Of a stretch of 64,000 bases of DNA, positions 23,966 through 35,860 are shown in pieces. The stretch is taken from the NCBI RefSeq assembly GCF_011397635.1, contig NC_064770.1, positions 33,318,598 to 33,382,597 of the forward strand, given 5' to 3'. The DNA is from Epinephelus fuscoguttatus. Its lineage: Eukaryota > Chordata > Actinopteri > Perciformes > Serranidae. How positions within the stretch are numbered: the stretch's first letter is position 1; each line of letters opens with the position of its first letter. The position numbers and the translations under genes were made by a program. Below the pieces are notes generated by a model. The model saw nothing but the letters and a program-made list of their open reading frames with translations, ran no database searches and was not told where the DNA came from.

Positions 23966-26229
23966 ACGAGGTCAAGTATCCCTCACCGCCATGACGCCTA
24001 AGATCAACACAGAGTTGATGATGTGTGAAAGAAAAAGTCAGAGCTTTGTTTTCATTGTGCATCTAATGCTAACAAGCTTTGTTTACCGTCAACACGATGC
24101 ACTGCTACTTTAAAAACATCCTGTAAAATAAGACTGCATGTGCGTGTGTGTGCATGTGTGTGCACTCCACAGAAAGGCAAACATCCTGGTGCGTTGCTCT
24201 CCATGTGGATTGTTCACAAAAACCACAGCAACACCTTTCAGCTGAGAGAATTCACGTTATAATAAATGTAATGTCATAAAAATGGTGTCCAATTCAACTT
24301 ACTGCAACTAAAACATTTGTGTCATCTTTTACAGAAATTCATCACGCTCTCCGGCCATTTTTCCATTTTTATCCGCAGTACAAGAAGACAGTTTGGTCGC
24401 AGTACCAACCCAGAAAGAACAAAAACATTTGTCTGACTAAAACATTGCAGCAGTTATCTGTTCCATCTTTGGCTTCATTTAACACGTGACAACATGTTTA
24501 GCCCTTTTTTCTCCCTTAAAGAAATACACTGAAATATAAAAAGACAACAATTAAGAAGAAATATAAAAAGATAAAAAGTAACATACCTGGCAAATCATGA
24601 AAGGACTTATCATTTGCATATACAGTAAGCTATTCAGGGAGTGTCTTTACATTACAGATCCAAAGAAGAAGACACTTTGTGGAAGCTGTTCAGCTTTAAA
24701 GCCCCTTGAGGCAAATTTATGATGTTGGGTTATATAAATAAAACTGACTTGACTGGAAGAGTGCAGTGTACGATTTAAAAATAGAAACTACAATATTTGT
24801 CATTGCTGTAAATCATGAGGCAAGACTGAGTTTGTCAAACTTGGATAACGTGTGGGAGGCTTTGACATGAAACTCTGGGCACTTTTCAGCTTTTAAGGGC
24901 AACATTGGGACGTTTCAACCTGGATCCTATTTACATATGTTTTTGTGATGAAGTGACAAATGGAGACAACAATTTTTGAAACTCCCAGTATTGAGCAACA
25001 CTGCTGCAGCAAGCAGTGGCGAAACAGGATGCAATGTAACGTTACTAGGCAATTGCACATCTTTAATTCACAAGTCCTTTTTTGCCACCAGCAGGCTCAG
25101 ATTATTATTCCAAGTGTTTGACAGCATTATGGAAGGGATCCTACAGAGATAGACTTTTTTGATGAGGAGTAACATCCTTTTTGTTTGACTGGAAACAGCC
25201 CCAAATCCCTATCACCAAACCAACCAGACTCCATTTAAAAAAACAGTGATTTTATCATCTTAAAACACACTTTATTCAAAGTTGACAGAAACAAAATCTG
25301 ACTTAAAAAGCCGTCTTGGTTGTTCAATCCACCGTTCAAACAATCACCAGCTCTGGTCTGGTTAAAATAAACCCTTAATTCACCCAGTCAGATGTGAAGT
25401 TATGCTGGCTCTCTACTAGCTAAAATCGCTGTGTATTTAAATGGAGTTTGGTTGGTGTGGCGATGCCAATTGCGCGCCTGTTTCTGGCTAAACAAAAAGG
25501 ATCTTACTCTTCAAAAATCTGTCTGTCTCTGTAGGGATCCTTTCCATAATGTTGTCAGACACCTATAAAAACAATCTGAGCCTGTCAGTGGCCAAAACAA
25601 ACACTGGACGTAAAGTTAGGGTGCACAAATGCCTCAAGTGGTCATTTGCAGCCTGTTTTGTAGCTGCTGACTGCATCGCTGTCTCTCAATACTGGATCAA
25701 TTTAAAAAACATTCCCATTAGTCACTTAGACACAAAAACATAGGAAAATAAGTATTCCTTAAACTCAAGAGAGACTGGATCTAAAACTCCATACAATCTA
25801 AATGTTTTACAATTTTGTGGATTCAACATTCTAACAGTCTCCAAAGTCTCAAAGGGAAAGTAAAGACAAATACACAGTTTCCATAGTGTTACTCACTTGC
25901 CTGGATTTAAGTTCCACATGCACATCATCAGGGGACACCTTTCCAGTGTCACATTTGCATCTTATGAAGAAAAAAATACTCAAACATACATTGCAAACTT
26001 CTTACAACAACAGTGTATGTATGCACGCGTACACATACACACACACACACACAAAGTACCAATCACACAGAAAGTCAATCTCTAGAGGTGCACACAGTTT
26101 GGTCTACAGAATGGTGTCAGACCATTAGTCCCTTTGCTAAATACATGTACAGTTGTAGGGCGAGGTCTGTGTTCAGACGCTGAGCTGTAGCAGGCACAGG
26201 CGGGTGGATGAACGACACAGACGTCGGTT
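23966..26229. other. GIMAP 3' flank and repeat-bearing spacer before kdelr3
   Basis: The first 300 bp are the probable GIMAP 3' UTR (AATAAA at 24261-24266), with a short TG-rich run at about 24137-24163. The rest holds a foldback element (24949-25735) and a short CA run at about 26034-26054. The end near 26,100-26,229 is probably the 3' UTR of the minus-strand kdelr3. No coding exon was found. Confidence 0.5.
24949..25735. mobile_element. Foldback element with arms of about 290 bp
   Basis: The left arm (about 24949-25246) reads AGTGACAAATGGAG, CCCAGTATTGAG, CATTATGGAAGGGATCC and CAGACTCCATTTAAA. The right arm (about 25434-25735) reads their complements in reverse order, with scattered differences. 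About 190 bp of unpaired spacer remains. No ORF encodes a transposase. Confidence 0.75.
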
Positions 26230-27655
26230 TTAAATGGGCATCGGCAGGCTCATGTTTCCTCTTCCTTTCAGCACTGCGGACAGGCAGAGGACCAAGATGG
26301 AGAACAAAGGAGGCATGAGACGAGAGTTTGCTTTTGAAACCTCCAAAATTAAACTTTTCCCACTCCTCTTTTCACCAGGTGAGCTAACAACAAACACTAT
26401 TCCCAGTCTCTTAACCAGATTTTTGCTTTAACAGCTGCAAAGAAGGATAGTCATCATCTTCAAGTGGTGAAGCTGAAATAAAAATTAATAACACAGCACA
26501 ACACACAGCCTAGTTGTCTAATTAATGCATATTTGCTCTGTTTTATGTCAGAAGAAAATGCTATTTTGTGTATCTTGGGCTTTGACAACTTAAATTATGA
26601 TGAGCTTCTGTCATTATTTTTGTTATTTCATAAATGAGGTGACTGATTGACTACTCAAGATAAGTCAAAATAAAAGCTGGGGCTCTGTGGAATAGGACTA
26701 TCCCCCTGTTTTTAAGACAACAGAGCTGAAATCAGACACAGGTCTCCACAATAAATCATCCCCTTTGCATTAGTCTTTACTCACCCCTTGTGAAGTAAAG
26801 GTAGAAGAAATCGCAGTAGAAGATGGTCTGCACGACGCCGGACACCACGGCGATTTGGTCGAAGAAGCCCTCGGTGTGGTAACGCCACACCCAGTTGGCT
26901 ATGTAGAGGGCTCGGTAGAGGCCGAGGAAGAACAGGTAGTGTGTGGTGATGGACTCTGCCTCGCCGGTCTTGGTGATCATGAAGAGCTGCGGCATTATGG
27001 CCACCGCCTCCAGGAAGATGGAGAAGGTCCACAGGATCTGGATGGAATCAGTGAAAGGGAGATACATGACTTCTGCTGACGCTGTATTGTTTGGGAGGTA
27101 TATACAACACCTAACACCTAACCCAGAACCTGAACTTAAAGGTCCAGTGTGTAGGATTTAGGGGGCTATACTGGCAGAAATGGAATATAATAAAATAAAT
27201 ATGTTTTTTTAATGTATAATCACCTGAGAATAAGAATCACTGTGCTTTGTTACTTTACAATGAGACACATAAGGAGCAGGTCCTCATCCTTGGAGTCTGC
27301 CATGTTACACCAGCATGTTTCTACAGTAGCCCAGAGTAAACAGACCAAACACTGGTACTAGACATGGGCATTCGCGCTTTCGTGTCGGTTGCCGTAGTTA
27401 AGACCCTCCATAACGAGCAGCAACAAGCAAAGATTTTTTTTTTTTTTTGGTCATTTACTTTTTATTGAGTTTTCATTTAAGGTAATCATACAAATGAAAA
27501 GAGACACACCCTAACAAGGAGGGGGAGAAAACAGACATCCTGGGGAGGATCTGGAGGATCTGTGTTTTGTATATCTGGCATCGTACTTGAACAGTCGTGT
27601 GCACTTATATCTTTTGTTTCTTAGAATTACATTTTACATTCTCAAGTCTACATTC

Positions 27656-27697
<42 letters not shown>

Positions 27698-29678
27698 GAA
27701 CAGCAAAATGGAATTAAAATGAATTTCCGTTTTCAGCCACTTTTTAGTCAAGGCTTTTTTACAAGCAACCAATAACACTCAAATCAGATAGTTATCTGGC
27801 TTTGCCCAGCGAAGCTCTTCTAGATCACCAAGGTACATGGTTTTGAAATTGAGTTTGACCTTCTTCTTAAAGGCTGCTTCTGGCACACCGTGGACAGCTC
27901 TCCAAAATGGAGCCACAGAGGGGCAATTCCAGAAAATATGAAAGTGGTTAGCTACTACATTGCCACATGATCTCCAGCAAGCTGTCTGATTGGAATAGCC
28001 AGTCTTTTGCGTTGGAGTAGAGAAGAATCAAGACATGTTCTTCCAACTAAATTCTCTCCAGAAGAGAGAACTTGTCATGCAGATTTTTTTTTAAATTTAA
28101 ACTGCTTTCACCACTTTAAATCACCAGGTCCATTTGTTTTGCAGAGGAATAGACCTCTGTGGATCAATTGGCTCATGTTAAAAACCTCCAGAGCATCTGG
28201 ATCTTAAGTCATCAAAGAAAAAAGGCAAGCACGAATTAGCAGGTGCTGGGCTGACGGCCAATCTGCGATGAGCCAAAGTGTCAGAGAAACACACATTGGT
28301 GATGTGAAACTGCTTTAGTCTGCTTTACCAGTTTTATTTACCTGAGCTATTTGTTTTGGAGAGGAAGAGGCCTTTGTGGATAATTCAGCTTACAGTAGAA
28401 ACCTCCTGGGCAATGAACACTAATAAAATTCTAAGCAGGAGAAGTTTTCACTGAGATGCCACAAAATCCCCCCGACTCTTACACACTGCTCCTTTAAACT
28501 GAACATAAATCCCCCAAACTGCGTGTTTATAAGCCCCGTGTGATCTCATAGTATTCAAACTTTTCTACCAGGACCCAAACTTATTGACGATGCTGTCTGA
28601 GTGCTTGTTTACCTCCATTGGGGTGAAAGCATAGTTTTCCAGGAAGGACAGCCCGACAACTGGTACCAACAGGAACTCCACACGGAAGGTGTCATTTTCA
28701 GAGTCGTACGTGTTCCTGAAGCGCATGTAGATCAGGTACACAGTGGCATAGGAGAGAGACAGGAACACCACCTGAGAGCACAGTAGAATATTAATTATAC
28801 ATCGGCAATGAAAGTCTGTGTAAACACTGTGTTGCACTGTTAGTGAGTGAGACAGACTGAGTACTACTTGTTTTGCAGTTACTACATACAGTGTGTGGGT
28901 GAACCTGGATTGAGCTGGTGTGCCTCTACCTGTGTGTCATATCCGCAGCATTTGGACACGAACTCTGGATTTCAAACTAGATCAGTGTCCCAGCAGGTCT
29001 TGAGTAAAAAGAGTGTTTTAACTGGGGTCAAAGTTGAAACTGTGTGTGATCTACACTTACCTTCATGACCGAGTTGTACGCAGAGATGAAGACAGTGAAC
29101 AAGTCAAGGTACCTGGTGGTGAACACAAGCGCAAACAGCACCTGAGACTTCCCAGAGATGCCTACAGAGAGAGACAGAGAGAGAAAACGAGTTTAACCAC
29201 TGTCTAATGTGCAATTAAAAGCAGATGACCACACTCAGGTGCAGGCCAGCTCACAGATACAAGAAGTAAATGTCATGATTCATCTAATTGTATGCTTAAA
29301 CAACAAAAGAAGACAACTATACTGCAGATGTGACTTGTCATAAAGATTGGGGCTGCTGTATTATAGGTGGAGCAGGCAGCTGATTGCTTTGTTAACATTG
29401 CCACGTCGCTTCCACTCCAGCAGAACCCCCAGTATGATGCACACACCCTCCATAATGAACTTAACTGACATCTACAATAACACTTCTGCTGTACCTCTAC
29501 TATATATACTGTATAGCTGCATGCATACTGCTGCCGTGAGGCTGCATAGCTGTAGGTTAAAGTGCAGTGATGTCAGAGTCAACGTACCAGCACAGGATCT
29601 GGACTTCCATATCTTCAGTAACAGGATAAGGATAGCCACCAAATGTGACACGTCACCGGCCAGACGAAAGATGTTCAT
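26230..29678 (-). CDS. kdelr3: ER lumen protein-retaining (KDEL) receptor 3, complete, 5 exons, 215 aa
   Basis: Exons on the minus strand: 29678-29588 ([16 protein letters not shown]), 29161-29061, 28771-28613, 27037-26785 and 26273-26230 (stop). All junctions are GT-AG and phases match, giving 215 residues against 214 in human KDELR3. The product is a seven-helix Golgi/ER-cycling receptor that returns KDEL-tagged chaperones to the ER via COPI. Subtype 3 is indicated by [39 protein letters not shown] and the SLPMPI end; KDELR1 and KDELR2 lack the last. Landmarks TRYLDLF and WVWRYHTEG are intact. The tail reads [14 protein letters not shown], where family members have KGKKLSLP, so the lysine pair is lost and one residue added. 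It lies head to head with the Kir2 gene. A UPR-type TGACGTGG sits 284 bp upstream of the ATG. Confidence 0.96.
27429..28090 (-). mobile_element. 5'-truncated L1-clade LINE 3' end
   Basis: Read on the minus strand the sequence gives CW-x(n)[16 protein letters not shown], then VHGVPEAAF and MYLGDLEE, the C-terminal landmarks of L1-type ORF2 proteins. It ends in a poly(A), seen as poly(T) at 27429-27443 on the plus strand. Coding potential is lost through truncation. It is inserted within the surrounding MITE copy. Confidence 0.75.
27657..27696. repeat. (GA)n microsatellite
   Basis: About 17 uninterrupted GA dinucleotides ending GAGGAGAGG, inside the L1 3' fragment. Confidence 0.95.
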
Positions 29679-29961
29679 TGTGTTCCGCTTAGTTAGCAAA
29701 ACCTCTGTAAAACTCCTGACAGGCCTTACACGTCCTCTGGACACTGGTCACAGCCACAATAAGCTCTGCGACTGCAAACAAATGACGAGCGGATAAAAAG
29801 CTAAAAAGCTAACAGCTACACAGCGAATTCCGAGTCTGTGCGGTAGCTTGTCGGCGCGTTATCGACACACATGTAGTAAAACAATTAAAATGACCACTGA
29901 GTCCACTCATAAACTCAACTGTGTCCGCAGAGGTCCGGGAGGAAAGTTGTTGAAGAGGAGG

Positions 29962-29969
29962 TGACGTGG
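29962..29969. promoter_or_regulatory. kdelr3: UPRE-like TGACGTGG motif upstream of kdelr3
   Basis: TGACGTGG is the core of the unfolded-protein-response element bound by XBP1/ATF6. It lies in the presumed promoter of the minus-strand kdelr3, and KDELR3 is a known ER-stress-induced gene. A single 8-mer can occur by chance, so position and gene identity carry the argument. Confidence 0.4.
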
Positions 29970-32900
29970 CTGACAGCTCGGACAACGGCAACTAGCGTCA
30001 AGCTAGCCTGCGTCAAACAAATGTATCCTTTTCCGGTTCACTTATTTCAGAGTAAAAGTCTCATTAGGCAACACTCGGCCTTCTGTTGACAGTAAACCAC
30101 CAATAAACCACGAAAATATTATGAAAACTACGCATTTTGTGGTTATATTTATCAATTATTCAACTCTGATAAATATTTCCGGGCAATGTGTTACTTTAAA
30201 AGATTACATTCTTTTATTTTGAAAGCAAAACTCTATATTTCCGGTGTAGCCTGACTGTCTCTGGCTAACTTGATGCTAATGGTTTAACTGGCTGTAAGGC
30301 TGTTTGTGGGCCATCAAGAAGCAAAGCCCTGATTAAACAGAAGATGGCGACAGACTGCAGGCAATAATGAATTATCATTTTGTTCAATATGAGGAAATAA
30401 TTAAAATAGATTTTTATTGGATTTCCATTCTTCTGAGAAAAACTGAGAATTGTGTCTCTGTTTTCCAGTTTAAGATCACTGTCACTTGATCCATGGGCGG
30501 ATTACAAAACAATGGGTCCCTGGGCACAAATTTGCAAAAGGCCCCAGCACCTCTCTTATGGAAGCAAGACACACAAACCCTTCATACACAGAGATCATGC
30601 ACAGAGATCATGCTTCTTCTTTCTTTTTGCATTTTAACACAGAACCAAACAACAGTGGTATCATGCCTGTAGGAGCTATTCCTGGTGTAAAATGTATGTG
30701 GGATGCTAATTAGTCCTGTAGGGTTCACTGTTGTGTCATTGGTATCTGTCAGTATAGGTAGGAACTAGGAATGGGCATGAGTATTCAAGCACTCAAGTAA
30801 CTGTAGGGATGTCAGTATTCGCTCAGCATGAACATGACTTATATATTTTTTCACTATTTGAAATGGGCAAAATCTCATTTAATTGTAGAGCAGCGTGGCG
30901 TGTATTGCTTTGCTCAGCCACTCCTTGCCCTGCTGTCACTCTCTCTGTTTATCATGAGACTACTACTGCAAGACTGTGACCTATGTACCAAGGAACAGTT
31001 GTACCCTTTTTCCATTGTCAGTCTTACCCACGTAAACTTCTAAAGCCATGCTGCTCTGATTTGTGTTTCCATTGTCAGTTTAAAAGCACCGTGCCATGCC
31101 AAGCCAGGCCGGAGATAGACCTTCTCAGGAGTAGGTCCAAAAGCCAGGCCGCCCACCGTCAAGAAGGTAGCAGTATCGTCTCGCCAACTGCAGCAAACCC
31201 CCCTTCTCCCTCCTAAACAAGCCGTGCATGTGGCGAGACTCTACTTACCTTTGTCTGCAGGAGACCAAAGAGAAAGGTGTTTTTAAAAGTCTGTGTGTGT
31301 TCAGCTCTCAGCACTTTTATAACTTCTCACTGAATCTCTGTGGGTTGGAGTTCGCTATCCGCCATATTAGAAGTTGTGCTAATGCGGCTCCAGTGTAAGA
31401 TGTAACACAGCATGCCGGCATCGCAGAGGCAAAAGAGGGGTGACAAGCGTGATTTGTAACTCAACAGCGTCTACCACTGGTGTGACATATAACATACTCG
31501 TCGGCAGTGCTTTATACACAATAACAATGGCGTTAAAATGGCAATAACAATCATTTACCGTCCCTAGTTCATGGGAGCTGAGCTCATTCTCTGCTCAAAG
31601 GATAAAGAGCTCCCAGACCTCTTTGTTTCCAATTTGTGGACATTTTAAGCTGCTGTTCTTCTTCTTTAAGTTAGCTGCTAACTGCTAGTAGCTGCTTTTC
31701 AAATCTCCCTGGGTTGCACGCAAAACACGTTTTCATAACATCACACATGTGCCACGCATGATGCTGTCCTGCTGGCTGTCCCTTTTCCATAGACATGGTT
31801 TAGGCGTTGTTACTACCTCCACTACCAGCTGACAGATAAGACAACTCTGTCAACCCATTACACAATTGTACCTTTTATAAAGAATGCCAAGGCAGCATAA
31901 CGGCATGCCTTGAAGAGGCAGTGTAAAAGGAGCTTCAGACTTCTCAAGACTCAAGACTCAAGACAACTTTATTAATCCCCTAAAGGACAATTTTACATTA
32001 GTCGCCATGATGAATTACATTAAAATGTGAAGAAAATACCAATAAATATGTTCATTAAAAAAAAAAAAAAAAAAGTAATCAATACCGGCAATACCGGATG
32101 ATAAAAATACATAGAGGTACACAGTACCCAATGCACGATCTTCCCCAATGGGGGAAATGCAGAATAACTTTTTTGGTTACGCATTTAGTTGGTCTAAAAG
32201 TAGTCAAATTTATTAGACCTATTATAATCCTAGGGGACATTTATTCCTTTATAGTGGAGCGATAACAGAAACAAGGGAGGGAGAAGTGCAACAAAGGTCC
32301 TGAGCCAGTTTTAAACTGTGGACACTGCAGTCCATAGTCAGCATCTTATCCCCAGAGCCAAAGGGTGTGATCTATCTTTTCAGAAAGATCAATCAATATC
32401 TATTAAATCCTGATTAAAAATATCAATATTCCCCTCTGCCAATATCTTAACCTTAAACATTCATGATTATCCATATTGCATTTATTAAGCCATCTTTTAT
32501 TTATTCTTATCCTTCATTTGTATTTAAATTTGTATTTCCTGTTCAATGGCTTTAATACATCACGTCGAACACTTTGAATTTCCTTTGTCTGTGAAAAGTG
32601 CTTTACAAATAAATTGCCTTATCTTACCTTCCTCCTTTATCATCTTTGGCAGATGGTCTGCATGAATCACACACCAATATGTACCTGTCTTCAGGCTGAG
32701 ACGTTAATAAGTTTAATTAAATGTAATTAGATGAAAAAAATGTACTTATCAGATCATATTGAAATGATTCGAACGGATTATATTAGTGGATTTCATTAGC
32801 AATCGTGTTTCACAGCAGACGATGAATAATTATCTGTGACAGATTGTAATTTGAAAATATCTCATCCCACACAGGCAAAGATGATTTTAGTCTCCTCCGG

Positions 32901-34469
32901 CTGTCTGATGAACTGTTTCTATTTGTGTTATTCTCATTTAAATGAGACTGAGATGAGTCAGAATGAATATAATTTTTTTTTGATGTGTGCAAATGGAGGA
33001 CTATCTCTTAAGGTAAATGCCACAGTCAGACAGCATCCAAACTTGAATTTGTGATGCTAAAATAATCTCACCCAAATCTTTTTTTTATCCACCCAAAGGC
33101 TTGTACTGTATGTATTCATAGTTCTCAGTGTTTCAAAATACTCTCCACCCTCTCTGTCTTCACCGTCTTCTGGCACGTCAGCTCCACCTGCCTCCCTTCC
33201 CTCCTATATCTGAATCACAGTCCACTCGCCCTACATTTCTCACCCCCCCCAATCCCACCGTCTCCACCTCCTCCTCCGTCCTCCCTCTTAATCCACAAAT
33301 TGCATCTGAATTCTGGCATCACACACGTTCTGCTCCCCGGCATCCTACTCTTATGTTTGATGCAGTAAAATCAGCACAGGGCACCTGAGATTACAGAGGA
33401 AATGCTTTCAGCCTACTTAGACTGCATCCGTGGTGGTGCAGAGAAGTGAGGAGGCGCCGCACACCGATGAGGAGTACACAGCTTCTTTATACACCCCTGA
33501 AACATCCAGCACAGAGCCTGGACTCTTATTTATGTCACCGGGTTGTTCAAGTTGAGTGTTATTCTCAAGCAAAAGTGTTTATATTGTGTCAAATCTGATA
33601 CAGCAGACAGTAAGAGTGATGAATGAGCAATGAAGATGGAGGCAAGAAGAAGAAACAAACAGTTATATACAAAACATGCAGTCAATTATGCTTCTCTATC
33701 CTACTATGGGTGATTTATTCCAGACAAATGCACTATAGAGGACATCTTCTAGACAGAGCTGACCCATACATCGGCTACCACAGTGGGTGTGTGCTGAACA
33801 CAAGGTTATGGGAACTAATCTGACACCCAGGCCTGATTAGCAGCTATTTATACATACACACAGTACGGTCTGCCCCGAGGAGTCCGTCTTGTCTGCCTTG
33901 TCATCTCCTCCTCAGATGCTAGACTGATCTGTCTGTCTGCAACCCGCCCTCCCTCTCCACCTTTTCTCCCATCACACACAGCCCATCTTTTTTAACTGTT
34001 ATAGCACCCAGTCATTTAGTGTCTGAAAACCACCAACGCTGCGTGGCAAAGGCTCCACTCAGCTGTGAGAGCTGACACTACAGCTGGTAAAGGCTGTGAT
34101 TACTGTTAAAATGAGACTTAAGGTATAGTCATGCAGAGTTTAAATTAACCACCTGGAGGGTTTTTTTTAAAGCTTGCGCATTATCACAGTTTTCTAAGCC
34201 AATATACTCTCTACGATTTAAGTCATATTTAAGACTTTAAAACATCTTTGTTCGACTTTAACATAGTTTAAGAGTCTCCTCCAATCCAGTTTTCAAAGTC
34301 AGGGTAAAGAAAAGCTCCTAACATAGCATTGCCTCTGTTTTCCCAACTCTACATGTTCAATAATTTAAGAAATAATTCAGAGAAATGCTTATAAACATCA
34401 ATGTATTTCTCTGTTCTGGATTTACAGTTAGGATTGGTGGACCTTTAACCTGCCAACACATTCTCACTC

Positions 34470-35430
34470 CGACCTCGTCACATATTGACGTTTGGTCATA
34501 GACTTTCCACGTCCACATACGACGTGCAAGGTACCCTGGGTGTGTTGGTTGTTGACGTTCTGAGACGCTGTGTCAAGTTCTGCCTGTTACATGCATTGTC
34601 TTCTTTCAAAATACGCTTCCATTTTCACAGGAAATTTACTGTTAACATGCTCTGGGCGGGCGTAACATGATGAGGACAGCGCTGCGCTGTAGGACTCGAA
34701 AAGTAAACAGCCAAGATGGCAGCTGCCGAAGGACCGCGTCCATTCAATTTAGCTTTGGAAGAAACGCTAAGCCAACTACACTTATCTTTTTCCTTGAGAG
34801 AGGAACAGAAGACTGCCCTAGAAGCCTTCGTTTCCAGGAAGGATGTTTTTGCTGTTTTGCCAGCGGGATACAGCAAAAGCATAATATATCAGCTAGCCCC
34901 ACTGGTCGGCAAACCGATGCATACGTGCAATGACACGTCACCTTGTTTTTTGCTCTGATTGGCCATCGTGCTATTCAATTGCGTGCGGCGGCATGTGAAA
35001 TGCCTCAGTTAGTGCCGCCCCTTGGGTAGGAAGGGTGTATCGCTGAGGGCCAGACTCTTTCTAGATTTGAGTCTGGATTTCCAGGCTACTACGTCAGCAC
35101 GACAATGCAAACTGACGTTTTGTTTCCTCCAACAACTAACGCACATGGTCGGGTTTTGGCAATACAAACACGTGGTTAGGTTTGGCTTTATAACCTTACA
35201 GAATGCAAACACCACTCTCCAGATGAAAGTCAGTGTTTGTTGGATCACCATCCCTCCCTCCTACCCTGCACAAACTTCACTGCCTTAAACTTATGCTCAT
35301 GTCCCGCCACCAAACGTAGTTAAACTATAATGGCGACTGGCCATGTATCATGCCGATGTTAAAGGACAGCTACTTTCGTCAGACGGCAAGTCACTGCCCA
35401 AGCACGGGATTTCGACGGCTTCGGGGTGAT
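34470..35430. repeat. Dispersed repeat (ACGTTTGGTCATAGACTTTCC family), copy 1, carrying an insertion
   Basis: TCACATATTGACGTTTGGTCA, CGTGCAAGGTACCCTGGGTG, TTGACGTTCTGAGAC and TTTTCACAGGAAATTTA recur in order at 41915-42060 and, more diverged, at 46325-46490. The right part (TATCATGCCGATGTTAAAGGAC ... GGCAAGTCACTGCC) recurs at 42270-42330. An inserted block, about 34650-35086, is absent from the other copies. Confidence 0.75.
34716..34958 (+). pseudogene. RecQ-like DNA helicase N-terminal fragment (repeat-borne)
   Basis: An 80-codon frame starts with ATG in good context and reads FSLREEQKTALEAF, then DVFAVLPAGYSKSIIYQLAP. This matches the Q-motif region and Walker A (LPTGYGKSLIYQL in intact relatives) of RecQ-type helicases found in repeat families of fish and invertebrates. 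The frame then departs into unrelated residues and stops, with no helicase motifs after Walker A. It lies wholly in the block inserted into the surrounding repeat, so it is read as the first exon or a truncated piece of a mobile or duplicated helicase gene. A functional small protein is unlikely. Confidence 0.6.
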
Positions 35431-35589
35431 ACCTAGTTGGGCTGGGACAAGAGGAAGGCTATTTCTCAGGAGCTGAATCTAAGAAATTTGAGAAAATTGT
35501 CAAAATCATTCTTCAAATCTCTCATACTAATGACATACTGACTTTGGAATTTTCCTTTCTTCTGTGTTATTCCCCGTAGATGTTTCGTT

Positions 35590-35860
35590 CCCTACTATCA
35601 ATATATTCCTTTAAATTAAAGCTGTATATTTGTCTTTTTAAGGAAAATGACAACCAGTCTATCTGAAGAACAATGAATTGCCTAATGTACATGTACAGAT
35701 ACATAACACGTTAAAACAGGATTGTTGTGGAACTCAAAATGTACCAATAGTCATATTAACTGTAAAATAATAAACTAAAGTATGTCGGTATGTGATTCCT
35801 TCACTCTCATACTGACATAGTTTTGCCATCCCCTATAAAAAAATTCCGAGGGTGCCACTG
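35590..35860. repeat. Dispersed repeat shared with 11310-11660
   Basis: TTAAAGCTGTATATTTGTCTTTTTA, ATTAACTGTAAAATAATAA and following sequence match the ankfn1-intron copy in order, with moderate divergence. Confidence 0.55.

Larger units (their letters stand above)
27136..28499. mobile_element. GGTCCAGTGTGTAGGATTTAG MITE family copy in a kdelr3 intron, split by an L1 fragment
   Basis: Left end AAAGGTCCAGTGTGTAGGATTTAGGGGG; right end ACTCTTACACACTGCTCCTTTAAA. Interior landmarks (CACCTGAGAATAAGAATC, GGAGCAGGTCCTC) are shared with copies at 17720 and 43829. It fills most of the intron between kdelr3 exons 3 and 4. Confidence 0.75.

Noticed and set aside
26855..27161. Plus-strand frames across kdelr3 exon 4
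   Set aside because: Mirror of the receptor coding exon in other frames; the minus-strand protein is unmistakable.
33128..33388. 86-residue Pro/Ser-rich frame
   Set aside because: Low-complexity CT-rich DNA, no splice sites in frame and no conserved motif.
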